Below are positions 1-14,300 of a stretch of DNA of 64,000 nucleotides, one piece after another. The DNA lies in assembly GCF_965363235.1 (NCBI RefSeq), contig NC_134851.1:23485847-23549846 (forward strand). Reading direction: 5' to 3'. Source of the stretch: Mytilus galloprovincialis (lineage: Eukaryota; Mollusca; Bivalvia; Mytilida; Mytilidae). The notes beneath the pieces are model-generated. The model worked only from the letters and a program-made list of their open reading frames with translations. It was not told the DNA's origin and ran no database searches. The first letter of the stretch is position 1; each line of letters begins with the position of its first letter. The position numbers were made by a program, and so were the translations under genes.

Positions 1-1194
1 GCAGATTCATATTTCATATTCTGTATGCAATTTGATTTGCCAAACAAATATATATAGCTGTATTAATAGCATATTTCTAGGAATCTTATTATTAGTCAAT
101 GTTCTTTTAGCAAAAACAATTAAAACAGTCTAAAATACTGAACAGTTCTTTAAATAATCAGAAAGCGCGGATCGACCGAAGATTTAACATCACAGAACAC
201 ATCAAAATAAAGGTAAATAAACTGTATGTATATTTGTAAGAAAAAAAAAATCTATTACTAAAACATTTTTTCAAAGATTGCAATATATACATATGTTAAA
301 TATAAAGTTTATTTGACAAAACATGAACACTTTTCAATATGATTTTAAAAAGAAGATAAATAAGTGTGCTAACTAAGATGAAATTATAAATAAGAACTAT
401 AAGTTTACGTCTATATAACTTTTAAGATTTGAGATTTCGGAAAGTATCTCTGTTAATTGACCGTAACCCGATAAAAGATATCCGCGACTTTTTTCAATGA
501 TAATACGAAATATGTTGATCTCATAATATTATCGTCTTGTGAACTTGTAAGTCATTTTAGGAATTGTCAGTTGGCATTTTAGCCAAATCTTCTAATTGTT
601 ATATCCATTATTGAGTTGCTGATGTGTTGACGAAATTTCATTAAATCGTATAAATCTCACGTGATCGGTAGAGTCTGCAGTTATTCAAGGTTTGTTTTAC
701 CAGGGGACGCTTTCCGTGACACGTTAAAGTATATATCATATAATTTATCATAACTGACATTGCAAGGACTGTCAAAGACTGTCAAAGTTGTCAATGCAAT
801 ATTCGTTTTGCTGTGACCGTCAACCACAAAATGTTTAAAATCCTATAATATTTAATTAAATATTGGTTCTTTTAAGCTCTTTTTCAACCCAAAAGAACTT
901 CTATTTCACCAGAACTTTTCTATCAATTCCAAGAATTACCTAATATGTAAGGTAGACATCCTCAAAGCGGTAACAATTGAGGTTAAGAGGTCAGGTATGC
1001 TCGCAGGTGATAGAATAGAAGGAAAGGACAAATGACTTGAAGGACCCCTTATCATGCTTTTTTCAAGAGGGAAAAAAAGCTAATGATAACTGAGGTGAAA
1101 TTTATAATTTTTACTCATTATCAATTGTGATGGGAAAAAGATTAAATATCTAACTTTTAATTTTGAAAACTGAATTTAAAGCAATACATATATT
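1..1194. other. intergenic, no gene seen
   Basis: AT-rich sequence with no long ORF. The only local structure is a short direct repeat, 'gactgtcaaag', at about 768-788. I see no recognisable element. Confidence 0.5.
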
Positions 1195-1475
1195 TGCACC
1201 TGTCCTAAGTCAGGAATCGGAGGAACAGTAGTTGTCGTTTGTTTATGTAATTTATACGTGTTTCTCGTTTCTTGTTTTTTATATAGATAATACCGTTGGT
1301 GTTCCCGTTTGAATGGTTTTACACGTCTTTATAGCTTGTTTTTCAGTGTGAGGCTCCGTGTTGAAGACCGCACATTGACCTATAATGTTTTACTTTTATA
1401 AATTGTTATATGGATGGAGAGTTGTTTCATTAGCACTAATACCACATCTTCCTATATCCATAGCTAATCCAATAA
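1195..1475 (+). repeat. Mytilus-type dispersed repeat, family A
   Basis: The block runs from a 'cctgtcctaagtcagga' end to a 'cacatcttcctatatcc' end. Related copies in the same window lie at 41139-41830 and 56762-57025 (both inverted), with fragments at 44195-44245, 49545-49640 and 50723-50930. The frame reading GWRVVSLALIPHLPIS at 1385-1480 recurs on the minus strand of the 56.8-kb copy, so the 126-codon ORF starting at 1385 is repeat sequence and not a gene. Confidence 0.8.
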
Positions 1476-3079
1476 ATAATTTTGTATATGATTTTGCTGA
1501 CAGTAACATCAAACCGACTCTTTTTCTATTGTATGCATCCGATTTGAATTTGTACCTATGCAAGCCAATGATGTATAATAATCAAAACAGTTATACACAG
1601 CTATTTAGAATAAACTCAGATATAGATATTTTTTGTAAGTGTTATGAGCAGACCTTAATATATTGTATGCTTATTTACATACTTTCAACTCTTCCTTTTA
1701 AGCATCTTTTAATATATTTATATATACAACACACTTTATATTCTGTATATAAAACTGTCATATAACTTGAATTAATTCCAATTATTGCATAAATGATCAG
1801 TCATTAAAGTACTTCATACAACGGATTATTATATGTTCGTTATCTTTAATATCAATCATACAATTATTAAATAAGAAAGATTATATGACTTGAAATTGAA
1901 GATGCATCCCTTACAAAGATTCATATCATAAATCAGAAGGGTACGACTTTTAACACAAGACATTTGACCAGGTAGTTAATCGTAATTTAATGACATAGTT
2001 TGACGCATGTATTATTTATAATTATGTGTTTATTAAACGATTTAAAAATCAAAGCAATGATGCCATGATCATTTTTAAATTGATAATTGTTAATTCATTT
2101 AGTTTAATTGTATAGCCAAAAAAAGATAATTGTCACAAGCTAGAATTGCGATAGATAAAAGCTTATTTTTTTTTGTCACGTCATAATATAAGGAAGAGCA
2201 AAAATTCACTTTTTCAATGCTCTTCAAATTGAAACGCTACTGATACAAACAAAAGACCGATAGGGACACTACATTGTTGAAATATACTATTTATATAGTT
2301 CCAAGATAACATTTCTCACCACTGAGTCGAACTGAGTTACAAAATGTATGTCAAAAAGAAAATGAGAAATAGCAGGTTTAAACTGAAAAACGTCAACTTC
2401 AAAATGTTGTTAAGTTGGAAGTAAAAAATGTAAATAACGAAGTAGGATATGTTAACTTACAAAAATGTATATTGTAACATATCAACTTTGAAGTGAGAAA
2501 AGTTTACTAAGAACTGAAAGTATCTTTTTGGAAGGGAAAAACCTTAAAATGGCATTGAGAACTTGTGTAAAACAATAACGTCTTCTGTTACAATAGATTA
2601 TACATACGTGCAAGCTTGGGATTATTTTCAGTCATTTTTTTATCAGATTGATGTTTAAATCATATCTTTAACTTTTGGGTCTCGAGCATCAATGGAAAAA
2701 CTTTAATTGTCGAGATGACAATCGATTTAATTGTACAGTCTATGCTGTTCCAGAATATCACAGGTAAATCAAATGATTTGGCGAGAACGTGAACCAGAAG
2801 TTGATTCAGCAAAAAACCAACCGGTAGATAATTTGGTGAACAACCATTTACTATGGAATGTTGAGCTTTAGCTGCTTAGAACCTTGACAAATGATTGATA
2901 TGTTTCAGCAGATAATAAATCATAATACATTTCATTTCGTGAAAACCTAAAATATCGAAAACTGAAATACTTTTTTTTCCAAATTGAGGACAATTGTGAT
3001 GACGTTCGCAGTGATAAACACTACACTATGATTTGCTAATACAATAAATGTTTGACAGTACTCTTTTGTTCTTTTCTAG
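1476..3079. other. upstream region of the ZU5/death-fold gene
   Basis: No supported gene. The first recognised coding exon begins with a splice acceptor at 3078-3079, so at least one upstream exon, probably non-coding, must lie in or before this stretch. One candidate ends at 2763 just before 'gtaaatc'. It offers an ATG at 2715 and would join in frame to the exon at 3080, but it is too short to be convincing. Confidence 0.35.
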
Positions 3080-3081
3080 GA

Positions 3082-6000
3082 ATGGACACCTTTAATAAAG
3101 CACAAACAGAGAAACTTATTCTCAAATTGGCAGAAATAAGGGAGAGTGTTCTAAAAAAGTAGGTGTATATAGCAAAAAATATTTCATTCGCAAAAATGTC
3201 AACATAAGCATATAATCAGATTATCCACAACCGAACCACTTATTATAAGAAAGAAAGGAGGAATTCAGAATGAAAAACACCCAAACCCAAAACGAACATA
3301 CAAAATATTGCAAACATTTTCAATTTTGGTATCTATGATGAGTTTAATTTAAAGTGAATTATGTAGATAAGATGCAACTCAAACTTGAAAGTTTTTGTTA
3401 CTTTTTGAACGACGTATTCATCACCTTTGCCAACCACATGATCAATTTGTTTTTAATGCTTTAATTGTATGAAAGTTTTTACTACTGTATAAGCGCCATG
3501 TTTTTTTCTTAGATATTTAGTACCACCTGCTATTTGAATCTTTCAAATATTGTTAAATATAATTTTTATATAACATTTATTTTGTAATTGTAGATGTGAT
3601 ACGCCAACTTCCACCGAAGAAACATTTTTAAATGAAAGTATAACGAATGTACAGACATACTTAAATATACTTTCTGAGAGGTATGTAATACCTGTTTGCA
3701 ACGGATAATCATTCTTCAAGAGATCAATTGATTGTTTACACTTTACCATCAAGTTAATATGAATTATAGCAACTGATATCAATTGTTATCTAGTTAATAT
3801 TGTCTTAAAGAACAAAATATAATACGGCACCGGTTTAGAATGATTGCGTTATTGTTATCACCAGGTTGATTGTCGACTATTCAATCTCATAGTGTAACTG
3901 TAAAAGGATTACTCAATTTTATTTTATAAATTACTAAGTCATAGAAATCGATATGTTGTGTCGGTACAAGTTATATTTGTATAGTAATTTTTTTCTCTGG
4001 AAGCCTAAACTATAACATGTATAGCGTTATATGATTGCCTCGTCTGCAGTAATGAGTAATTGGTTGATGATGTTTTGCTAATTTTTAATAGAAAGATTCC
4101 AACACAGTCAGCATAACAGTATCATATAAGCTATAGATACAAGAAGGACATTCAAACTAAAATATAAGATAACTATGCCATGGTTATAAAAGGAGAAACC
4201 CAACAGAACAACAATAGTACATTAAATCACAACATAGAAAAACAAAGACTATGCAACACGAACACCATCGATAACATGTAGTGTTCTCAGGTGCTCTGGT
4301 AGAATAAGCAGATCGTGCGCCACATGTGGCACCCGTCGCGTCTCAGTAAATTAACCTACACTGTACTGATGCACTTTGATGAAATAAAGCAAGCAAATAG
4401 AAACATGTGAACGTCACATTTCACGGGTCCGAAGAGGATAAAACGTCGAAATTAGATAAACGATACAAAAAATGCCATCTTTGATAAGACTTATTGATTG
4501 ACTTTACTCGAAGTTGAGAAATTGAAAGAAATTTACAATTGCACACAATGATGACAACAGTTGAGTCTATGAAGAGTTGTTCAGCATTAACATTAATCAT
4601 TTATGAATATAATTAAAGAATAATCTGTTTTAATACGTGTTTTTTTTCTTTTTAGGGATGTTATTGAATATGACAAAGACACTTTGGGAATTATTCAGCG
4701 ATTGAAGCAAAATCTCAAATTTCTATCGGAAAACAGGTTAGTATATGTTTTAATGTTTGCTTTATTTACTGTATTTCTAATGAAATAAAAAAGCATACTA
4801 TCAAATTGTAAATTGCATAAAGTCATCTTTACTGTGTTATAAGGCAGTGACTCTATTAAGGTTGATTAGTTGTTTAGTAAGGAGAAAATTCCATACATCC
4901 ATATAGTTTTACCATATTCTTTCTGTTGAGATAGATGCATTGAAGTTCATTTTATTTCTCATTATTTCAGATGAAGTTGATAATCGTTTTAGAATTTAGG
5001 ATACATTGACGACTATAAAAGATCGTAAATGCATTTGAAATCGCCTCCCCCCCAAAAAAAAATAAAAGAAAAAAAATAACCAAGAATTTTCGATGAAAGC
5101 ACATGCATTACGGAATGTGAGGCAAAACGTGCATCGACATGACTTTTTGCATCATGTCTGATATCTCTCATGCGTCATTAAAATATCACGAGTAGGTATA
5201 AAAATCAATCGCTCAATTTGAAAAAACCTATTCTGTGGTTGAAGTCATAAAACCTCGCTCAGTGCTCGGAGTACAAAAATCATGCTCGAAACATGAAATC
5301 CAGCATTTTGAATGGTTGATTTGGAGTATGAGTACAAAAATCTGACTTAAAAGTTTTTTAACTTCAATGCCTGGTGACTATATTTTCAAGTCAGCAAAAA
5401 AGACGGTTTCCATAAACAGAGACAGTATGCAAAATCTTGATGTTAACTGTAGTTAACTCAAGGTAATACCATTCATGTAATGCGAAACTGCACAAGCGTA
5501 AATTATAAAATACTTCACGTTTTGAACACCCTGCAATATGATAATTTTACACAGGATTAATTAAAGTCGAAATGGAAATTTGAAATTCTCACGTAACTGG
5601 TTTTTTTAATTGTCGTTCTAGGTATCTTTATATGAGACAGACCTATCGATTTAAATAATTATTGTGTTTTGTTTTGTTCAGACACGCTAAATCAGACTTT
5701 GATTTCAAGATGATGGTGAACAAATTAACAGAAACCCTGAATACTATTCTAAAGAAAAGAATAAAATCGGATGAAAGGTAAGTTCTCCATGGTTTAAAGA
5801 TGTTCGCTTGCTATGTTAAGGAATTTCTGTCAAATTTTCGGAATCCTCTGGTTTTATCCATTTGAATGCCTTAAAATATTTTGGCCATTGACCCCCATTT
5901 TTCTTTTTATACATCATTTACATGTATATTTATAAGTCATCTCTAAATTTCATATCAAATCCTTGTTATTTTTTAACCGATTTTTAGCACTTGATAAAGC

Positions 6001-8355
6001 TATGAAAAGTCACGAACCCGCCAAACTTTCAATGGGTAATATCTCGAAAACAAGCACTTTGAATAATGAATTGCTGCATTTCATGTAATATTGTTAACAT
6101 TCTGGCATTTTATGAATGGCTCTAAAAATGTTCTTAAAAAATATATACCAAACAAAACCTTGAACAAACAAAATCATGACTTCGAATATACAAATCCCAT
6201 AAGACTTCTGATTTAGCAAGTCGAAACCAACAAAACTTTTTTTACGACAAAAGGGTGGGAAAACAGTTTATCAAATTGTTTCAACTTTTGAAACACTTTA
6301 TATAAGTCGAAAGCTTCTGTTATTTATTAATTATGTATGTTTTATTTTACATAAACTCAGAACTTCAGACACAGACGCGGAAGAAAGAATTCCAGAGACT
6401 GACGAAGACAACAGTTCAGATATTTTCCAGTATGTATTGTTTACGTACTGTGAGTGTATACGTTATGCGCAGATGACGTGTACCAGTTATAGTTGCTCAA
6501 GTCTTCTTAAAAGATATAAACATGAATTTTGATTGAAAAGGATACAAACTCGATAGATGCATCTGTGCTTATTATTTGAATGCAAGAAACACGGCACTAT
6601 TGGTTATTTGGAAAACTAAAACAATAATAATGATAACTATATTTTCTGTTCTCGTTCTCGTTATTTATTTCTCGAATTCAATTTGAAAGACATTCTGAGA
6701 CGTATCGTTTTGAGTTCACAGTATGTGGAAGATCACACCTTTAAAAATAATAAGTTTGATGAAAATATTATATTTTTTTTCAAAGCGTGCAGGTAGTGAT
6801 TCTAATACAGATCTTAAATTTTGAATATCAGTTAAAAACATTATTGTTCAGTCTAGGTGGTGTCAAATAATATATACCATCGCAAAAATAACCAACCTAA
6901 AAAAACCTGCTACATTTGAAATCTAAAGAATGAATGCCACTGATAGTTAGCGTTTAGTTTCCTAGAAAAGTACAATGCAGTAGTTTTTAACTATACATTA
7001 ACTAGCTATATCACTGTTTAGTTCATTTCCTTTGAATTTGCAAAACTGTGAAAGTCACTCTAATACAACGTTAATAATCCACCGGTTATTTATATGGTCA
7101 GGTTTTTAAAATAACTATTTTTCTTTTTCCAAATACGGAGGACAGTGTGTCCAAGAAAAAGATAACCATAGCTGTAGTTGGAAAACCCTTTGCGCAATCA
7201 TGGATCTTCAATGATCTCGAAATCCGTACTGTTTTTTTTTTACTTTCTATTGTTTTTGATGTGACTGCAGAGTCATTTCCAGACAAAAACTTTGCATTTG
7301 ATAATCTCTGCAACTATTTCATTTACTTAGATTTGACCGACATTCATACGTCTTGTGAAGACGACACTCGCATATAGGGAACTTAATCATACGCCTGGTA
7401 TATATAATGTTAATCAATGCACACTTTAACATATTTAATGTTAATGTTTAATGTTCCCTCAAATCGTGTCGTGTAAAATTGTGTAATAAAGTTTAACATA
7501 TATTTACTAATGAGTGAAATGCTATATGGAGTAACTCAAACACATTTTTGAAAACACCGATAAAGGTAGAAAAGAAAGCCTGCATAGTTTTTGTGTTAAT
7601 TAGTCAATTTATAAATCGATTTTACAGGTCAACAGATGTAGCAAAATCAGTTATACCACACATGGTCAACGGCAGAACACCAGACATTATTGAGTAGGTT
7701 TCGATAACTCCACTGAACCTAAATGAACTCAAACCTTCTTAAAATAAGTTCAATGTGTATAGTTATGTCTATTGTATATAAAAAAATGTGCTGAATTTGA
7801 TTTTGTTGGTTAGAAAAACATACCCTTTTTGTAAAGAAATTTAGCCAACGCAAAATTCACTAGAGTTAATGTTACAAAATTGTTCGAAAATGTTGTTGTA
7901 GTACGGGAAAGTGTAATAACAATAAACTCCAAAGAAAACACTCCAAAGAAAATTATATCGAAAAGTCAAATGACAAAATCAAAAGCTCAAGCATATTAAA
8001 CGAATAGAAAACAACTGTCATAATCATGATTTGATACATGCATTTTCTGATGCACAAAACAGTTGATAAAACTTTGTTTTATAGCTAGCTAAACCTCTCA
8101 CGTAAATATATGTTGTCGTAGCCACACTCCCGTCCTTACCATATAACGTGACATTTGCACATACTACTTATCGCCGAATCTACATAAACTGCACGAAGAG
8201 TGGGTCTATTTTAACTCTACGAACTCGTTTTTGTTTATGTTTGTGTTCTCAGTTATTGGTTTTCTGGTTTGTGTTATTTCATCTTATATATTTATTTACA
8301 GGTCAACATTGATCCCCCAAACAAAAACTGAAGATAAACGTGCAGAGATTTCAGG
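3082..8355 (+). CDS. N-terminal mini-exons 1-7 of the ZU5/death-fold gene
   Basis: Seven short exons encode residues 1-176. Exons 2-7 measure 87, 81, 96, 69, 66 and 54 nt, all multiples of three, and every junction from exon 1 to exon 8 is phase 2, so any subset of exons 2-7 could be skipped without breaking the frame. The first four encode amphipathic, Leu/Ile-spaced helices (for example GIIQRLKQNLKFL and VNKLTETLNTIL). Exon 5 is acidic (SDTDAEERIPETDEDN), and exons 6-7 are Ser/Thr/Pro-rich and both begin with a Ser-Thr codon pair (QSTDV, ESTLI), which hints at exon duplication. I do not recognise a named domain here. Confidence 0.75.
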
Positions 8356-11300
8356 GTTTGTATGAACGTTTACTTATGTATACACCATACCACGTTTTGA
8401 AAACCATTACAAAATAAGTATACCAACAGGGAAACATGATTGTAAACTGAACATATATAGCTTCGGTTTCAATGCTGAGACATGTTGTAAGTCGATTCTT
8501 ACTTTATCAGAATTCCTGCTCTAAGAATATCGTATAGGACCGATCTTAGAACAGTTTCGATAAACAGGCCCCAGTTCCCATAATGTAAATATTTAACAAA
8601 TATATTTTTCAGTTTAAATGAATAAATGTCTTTTATGTACTCGCATTTATATTTTAGGCATTAAGGTTAATGCCTGCACACATTTTTCAGGATTTAAGCT
8701 GAAATCCTCGGATTTAAGACTAATGCGTAACATTATTTAAGCAATAGACTTACTGCCTAGGCGTTAACTTATTGTCTAGGATTTAAGCGTAAGGCTTAAT
8801 TTCACTTTTTGACGGTAACATATATATAAATGAACCTAAATGTCCACATAGTTCGTCATCTTGACACTAGAAAGTCTCTTAATCCGAAGAGATGGCAGTA
8901 TTGTCGAATCTTAACATACGTTTGGCGGAGCGATAATTTAACATAAGTAGGTTTCTAGCCTGAATGGCATGTATGTGCCCCATGATTAGTTTAGTCAACT
9001 TTATCATCAAATATATGACTTAATAGAATTAATAGGAGATCAATAGGAGATATCACTACATATAGGTTTGCGTTCGTGAATTTTTTTTCAGAACTCATCG
9101 ATAATATATAACGAAAGTCTGTTAATATAGATTATTGCCTTTGGTGCAAGTGTATGAATATTCGACTTCGACTTACACAACGGATTTGTAAAGTGATGAA
9201 ATCTAACAATGAACCAATACATTCATTTAATGATGGCGTCACACATTAACGTATAAACAGTAGGCGTTAGGTGCACGCAAGAGGAACAAGCGTGTTGCAC
9301 AAGTTTGTATGTAGCATTAACAAATTCATCTAGCTCTTTTTCAAGCGTTTACCGATTTGCTACACTCACGTACTACATAAATTACAAGCGCGTTGCTAAA
9401 CGCTACATATAAGTTTGATACATGTTAAGGGCACGTATACTTCTTAAGATAGTTAAACTTTTACCTGGACTTTTACTTGAACGTACGTATGCGGGTCGCG
9501 TTTGTGACATACGTCTGGTGTTGTGTGGCATATTAAATGCACCCGTGACGTATCAAAACGTATTCTGACATTCAACGAAACTTGCTCTCACATTGAAAGT
9601 GGCACATGTTGATGAAGTAGTTCAAACATTCAATAATTACACGTTTCAGACATGCCGAAGCCACGGATAATCGTTCCAGATACGATCAGGGCGCTTCTCA
9701 AATATGTTCAAAGGACCTTTTTCCTTCGAAGCGTGCATTTCATCTGAGCTCGACAAATGCTATACATACGACCGATAAATGCATATGCACGCTCCTCGTA
9801 CGTTTTAAAACCGTTTTAAGTTGGTTTTGCACACGATACATATATGACTGCAAGTTGACTGCGTCCAAAATTGCTAGTATAGTGACAGCTTACATTGTAT
9901 TTGACCACAAGCGGCCAACATCGGTGCTATACCCTGATGCGTGACGCCGGTATGGGTAGGTTTCTCTATACGATTGTTTTAGTTTATGTGTAAAACAATG
10001 ATTAATTCAGAATGTTATGCATTACATCACTTGAAATATATAACGAATAAAAGGCGGAAAATACCATTTGGATCTTCAAACACGAGAGTACGGATGTAAG
10101 TTTAATTCAGGAGAAACCTACTGTTATACACTTTTTAAGGAAATAATAAAGTTTTTCTGCATTTCATTTATAGAACTTTCTATGATATTGGATGCGGAAT
10201 ACAAATTTATTCAACAACGGATGTTTCCAGCATATTTCAAGCAAAACGATGGAGGTCTGACGATTTTCAACGTTTTTACAAACCAGATGCTGCGTTAACC
10301 AACTACAAATTTGAGACAGATTTTTTCCATATTGAGCCAACAGATCCAAAAACTAATCGGAATTTTCCGAAAGATAGTTGTGGAATGATTACTGTGCGAG
10401 TAAAGCTTCCAAACGAGATAAATTATCAGTTTCTGCATTTGAAGGCCTACATTAAATTTGGACCAAAGTGGAGTTTAGTTGAGGCTTCGTTAAAGGTATA
10501 TAATATTTCTCTACGTAATAGCGTGTAGGTCCGTCTAAACTGATATTCATCAATACGTTGACTGCTCAGTGGCGTTTACCATACACCATCTTGTCAAAGA
10601 CATATAAGGAACAGGATAAAAATAACACGCTGATGATAAATATTATTCTTACAACCTCTAAATGGTTATCTTTACGACACAAACAGTTATATAAGTGATC
10701 ACAACTTCCAATCAATTGTTTTGAGTATTGTAATCATGTACATCATATTCATGTCTGCGTTCTTATAAACATTCGGTTTGTGTAAATAGTTCAATTCACT
10801 GACAAGGGTACAAGGGTACACAGAAGGCACGTCAAATTACTATGATTGTCGATTTTCCTGTTGAATGTTGGTTGTTTTTTTAAGTCACTCCTGCATCATC
10901 TGTAAATTAAATATTGCCGCCATTTAAAAATTTACATGTGCTTAAACTTGCGTTTAACAAAATCAAACAATCAATCAATCAATTTTGATATTGAAATTGA
11001 GTCCATCGGATTTTATCATGGTATTTTTCATCTGTCATTACGATATCAAATAAAAAAATGTGATACCGATTCAAAATTAAAGTAAAGTCGCTTTAGGAAT
11101 ACCAATCGATCGACGATATTCTGGCGTAGAATTCTAGTCTTAGTTTATCATTGTAATGTAGTTGACATGATGGGGAAAATTTGAATCATACACAGCCATC
11201 ATATAACGTGAATTAAGGTTTTGTTCATGATCGATACTTTTGTTTTATGAGTGCAGTATATCTTTAAGAAATCTCACACAAAAGTTGATTAGTTGTTTGT

Positions 11301-14300
11301 AGCTTGCTATTTTCGTGGATTGAGGGAAACTTGTATATTCGTGTATATTTGAATTTGTGGTTTTGAAAAAATTTGCATAATGCCTTCAGAAAATTTGTAA
11401 TCCGTTGAACATTCAAATTTGTGGTTCCCATGACTCCACGATATCCACGAACATAAGTATCCAACGAATATAAATGAATCCACAGTATAAGGAAAAGCTT
11501 GGTATGAATCGACCATTACAGTACAATACATTGACATTCCCACAAACGTTTGGGATCTCACTCTAAAAATGTATCGTCTTAGATACATAAATGCAAGATA
11601 AGAAGAAGTATTTGGGCGATAAAGAAATGGTTCAGACAAAAGGTTTCTACGATATATAAGTGTAAACGTTTTTGATTAATAACTAATTAAAATGTGAAAT
11701 AAGGTAAAACAAATTATTTAGTTGACACACTAGTTCATTCTAGACAATATTCGTGTATATACAAGTAACGACTGTAACATTAGAAATCTGCAAACTAGTT
11801 TTAACTAAACATGTATATCTGATTATTTCAAATTTACATTTCTTCAGGAGAAAATAGTGACCTTTCACACTGTCAAATTAGATGCCCTCTGTATTGTATC
11901 CAACCCAATCAAAGAACGGGTGAACATTTTACCAACTGGTTACAAGTACATTGCCCAAACTGACACAAGGATTCAAATTACCTTCCCTCCTGGTGCTGTC
12001 GTGAAAGAAGAATCGATATGTTTACACGTACGTATTACAATTATGAATGATACGCAATTAGATGTTCAAGGTCGGTGGTAATGGACTTCACATTTACTTG
12101 ACTAGGATTGTCTTTAGTGCCTACTCTGTTCTAAAAATTAAAGAGTTTACCATTAACGTCAATTTTTTTTATAAAATGTTTGTTCGCATGTGATTTAATT
12201 GAAGGATTACAAAATTCAATAGGAGCTTCATCGTCTCAATTAGTAATATGCAATCTTCATAATAAAACAATCACTTTACATTTCTACGTCCGATGCGTTA
12301 ATTTCTGAATACCCCTTCAAAGCTTAAAGCTAAACTTTTGAAGAATATGACTGTATAAATACGTAAAAAAACGTGCAATATTAAATTAAAATAAAAGCCA
12401 ATGTATTGTAAAGTTATTTTGAACGTGTACGTCCAACTGTCACTCTAAATAAAATAGAAAATTTGAATTTCACACGTCTTTGTATTTTTTACGAACACTA
12501 GTATTCAATGCTTAATGAATTTCAAGTAGATTCTAATTTAGCAACAAACCATATTTGCAGAAACCCAAAATTGTTGACAATGTAAAAAATAATTGAAACA
12601 CGCTATGATGCATACACAGAACACTTAGCTGTCTTTTTCATTTAAAATATTCAACAATATTTAAAATGGAAAAATTTCACATTTTTACTTTGCATGAAAT
12701 GGGAGAAGGCGACATAGTTTCACACATTAAAACATCTATTTGTCAGGTTATTCCTGTGAATAAAGAGATTTTGAGAAGACAGTATGAAGAGCGGAGTAAG
12801 AAAGGGGAAGCAATCCTGGCTATCTCTGATTGTTTGTACACATCTGGAAATACACCATTGAAAAGGAAGGTTCAAGTCAAACTACCACTCAACGATATAA
12901 GAAACCCATACGAGACAGATGAGGATTATGTATACCGCCTATTTAGACAGAACACCAATGGTCAGTTTACATTAACAGATAACGTGGTCACCGTTGATGA
13001 AAACCATACTGCAGTCTTTGAAACGGACAAGATTTCTGGGTAGGTTATTTTGCTGTTGAAACAGTTAATCTATTATATAAATGACGTTAGAAAACCATTA
13101 TCTGCTTTAGCTTAGACATGAAATGAGGATTACATACTTGCATATGCTACTTAAATGTGACCGTTATATTAGGAATGGAAATGGAGAATGTGTCAAAGAG
13201 AAAACGACCCTACCAAAGAACAAACACTTCCAAGGGCAAACATGGGTCTTAAACATAGCAAAACACAAATACACAAACGGAGGAATGGCTTCAGCTGGCC
13301 ACTAAACAAAAGTATGTACTAGTTTAGTGAAAATGAACGTCACACTAAACTCCGAAACATAAATGAATTAAAATTAAAAATGAAATACATACACAATGCA
13401 ACTAGCATTGACCAGAGGCTCCTGAATGGGGACTTCTTCTATACCTTATTTTTACTGTAGTGGTCAATACTGATGACTTATAGACATCAAGGACAGAATG
13501 TATAATCAGGGTTTAATTTATTTCAGAACTAGTGTTTCTTTGATAGGAAAGGAGGAACTGAAGAAAGGCCCGCTAAAATTATCAGGAACAATCGAAGAAA
13601 TGCATGGTCATACGTCCATTTGTAAAATTCTATTCTTTGTAAACGATGTGACATCACGTGGTCTCACTGTTTTGCTGGCATGCATTGAAAAATCAAAGAT
13701 GCAAGCGTTTTGCCAAAGTTGCGAAGATAGGGGTTTTCACCTGTTCAAGAACTGGATAAGCAAAGATTTTGTCTTCAAACCACAAATTAAAATTGATATC
13801 AATTTGAAAGGGTGTTTTGGCTTGCCGCGCTTTACATCAAGGAAAAGATTAGACCTGACATTTTTACCTAACTCCGCGGAAAATTTTACACGATTCGTAG
13901 TCGAAATTAAACACAAGATTGATCAAGATGTTTATGGACTTTTGTTACTCACCAAAGATCAAGAAATAATCGATGAAATAAGCTATAATACATTGAGCAC
14001 CAAAGAATACGCAAATGCAACTCTACTGAAAGGACGAAATACTCCTGACCGACGAGCTAGAACGGCACAACATGATCAAACGATGTCCCCGAAGGGAAAA
14101 AGTTACATTAGTAGACAACCAACCTTGTCAGTTCGCCAATGTAATGAAGATGGTATGAAAAACAATACACATACTGATTTTATTTTAATAATCTAACTCA
14201 CAAGAAAAACAAATTATAGCTATACAATTAATTACAACGTTGGTCCTGCATCCGGTCCATATCGATGAATGCCAAAAGTCATATTTCCCTCTGGTTACTT

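Noticed and set aside
1385..1765. 126-codon ORF
   Set aside because: Its first part is the family A repeat, found again in antisense at 56.8 kb; the rest is low-complexity AT-rich translation.
7147..7377. 76-codon ORF that could be an exon of the ZU5/death-fold gene
   Set aside because: The frame-consistent chain joins 6429 directly to 7628, and the ORF aligns with the family D repeat.
12666..12746. Upstream extension of exon 10
   Set aside because: No acceptor lies before it, and the acceptor at 12746 gives an uninterrupted ZU5 pattern in frame with exon 9.
13123..13305. 60-codon ORF between exons 10 and 11
   Set aside because: It is part of an inverted family C repeat and lacks splice sites in phase.
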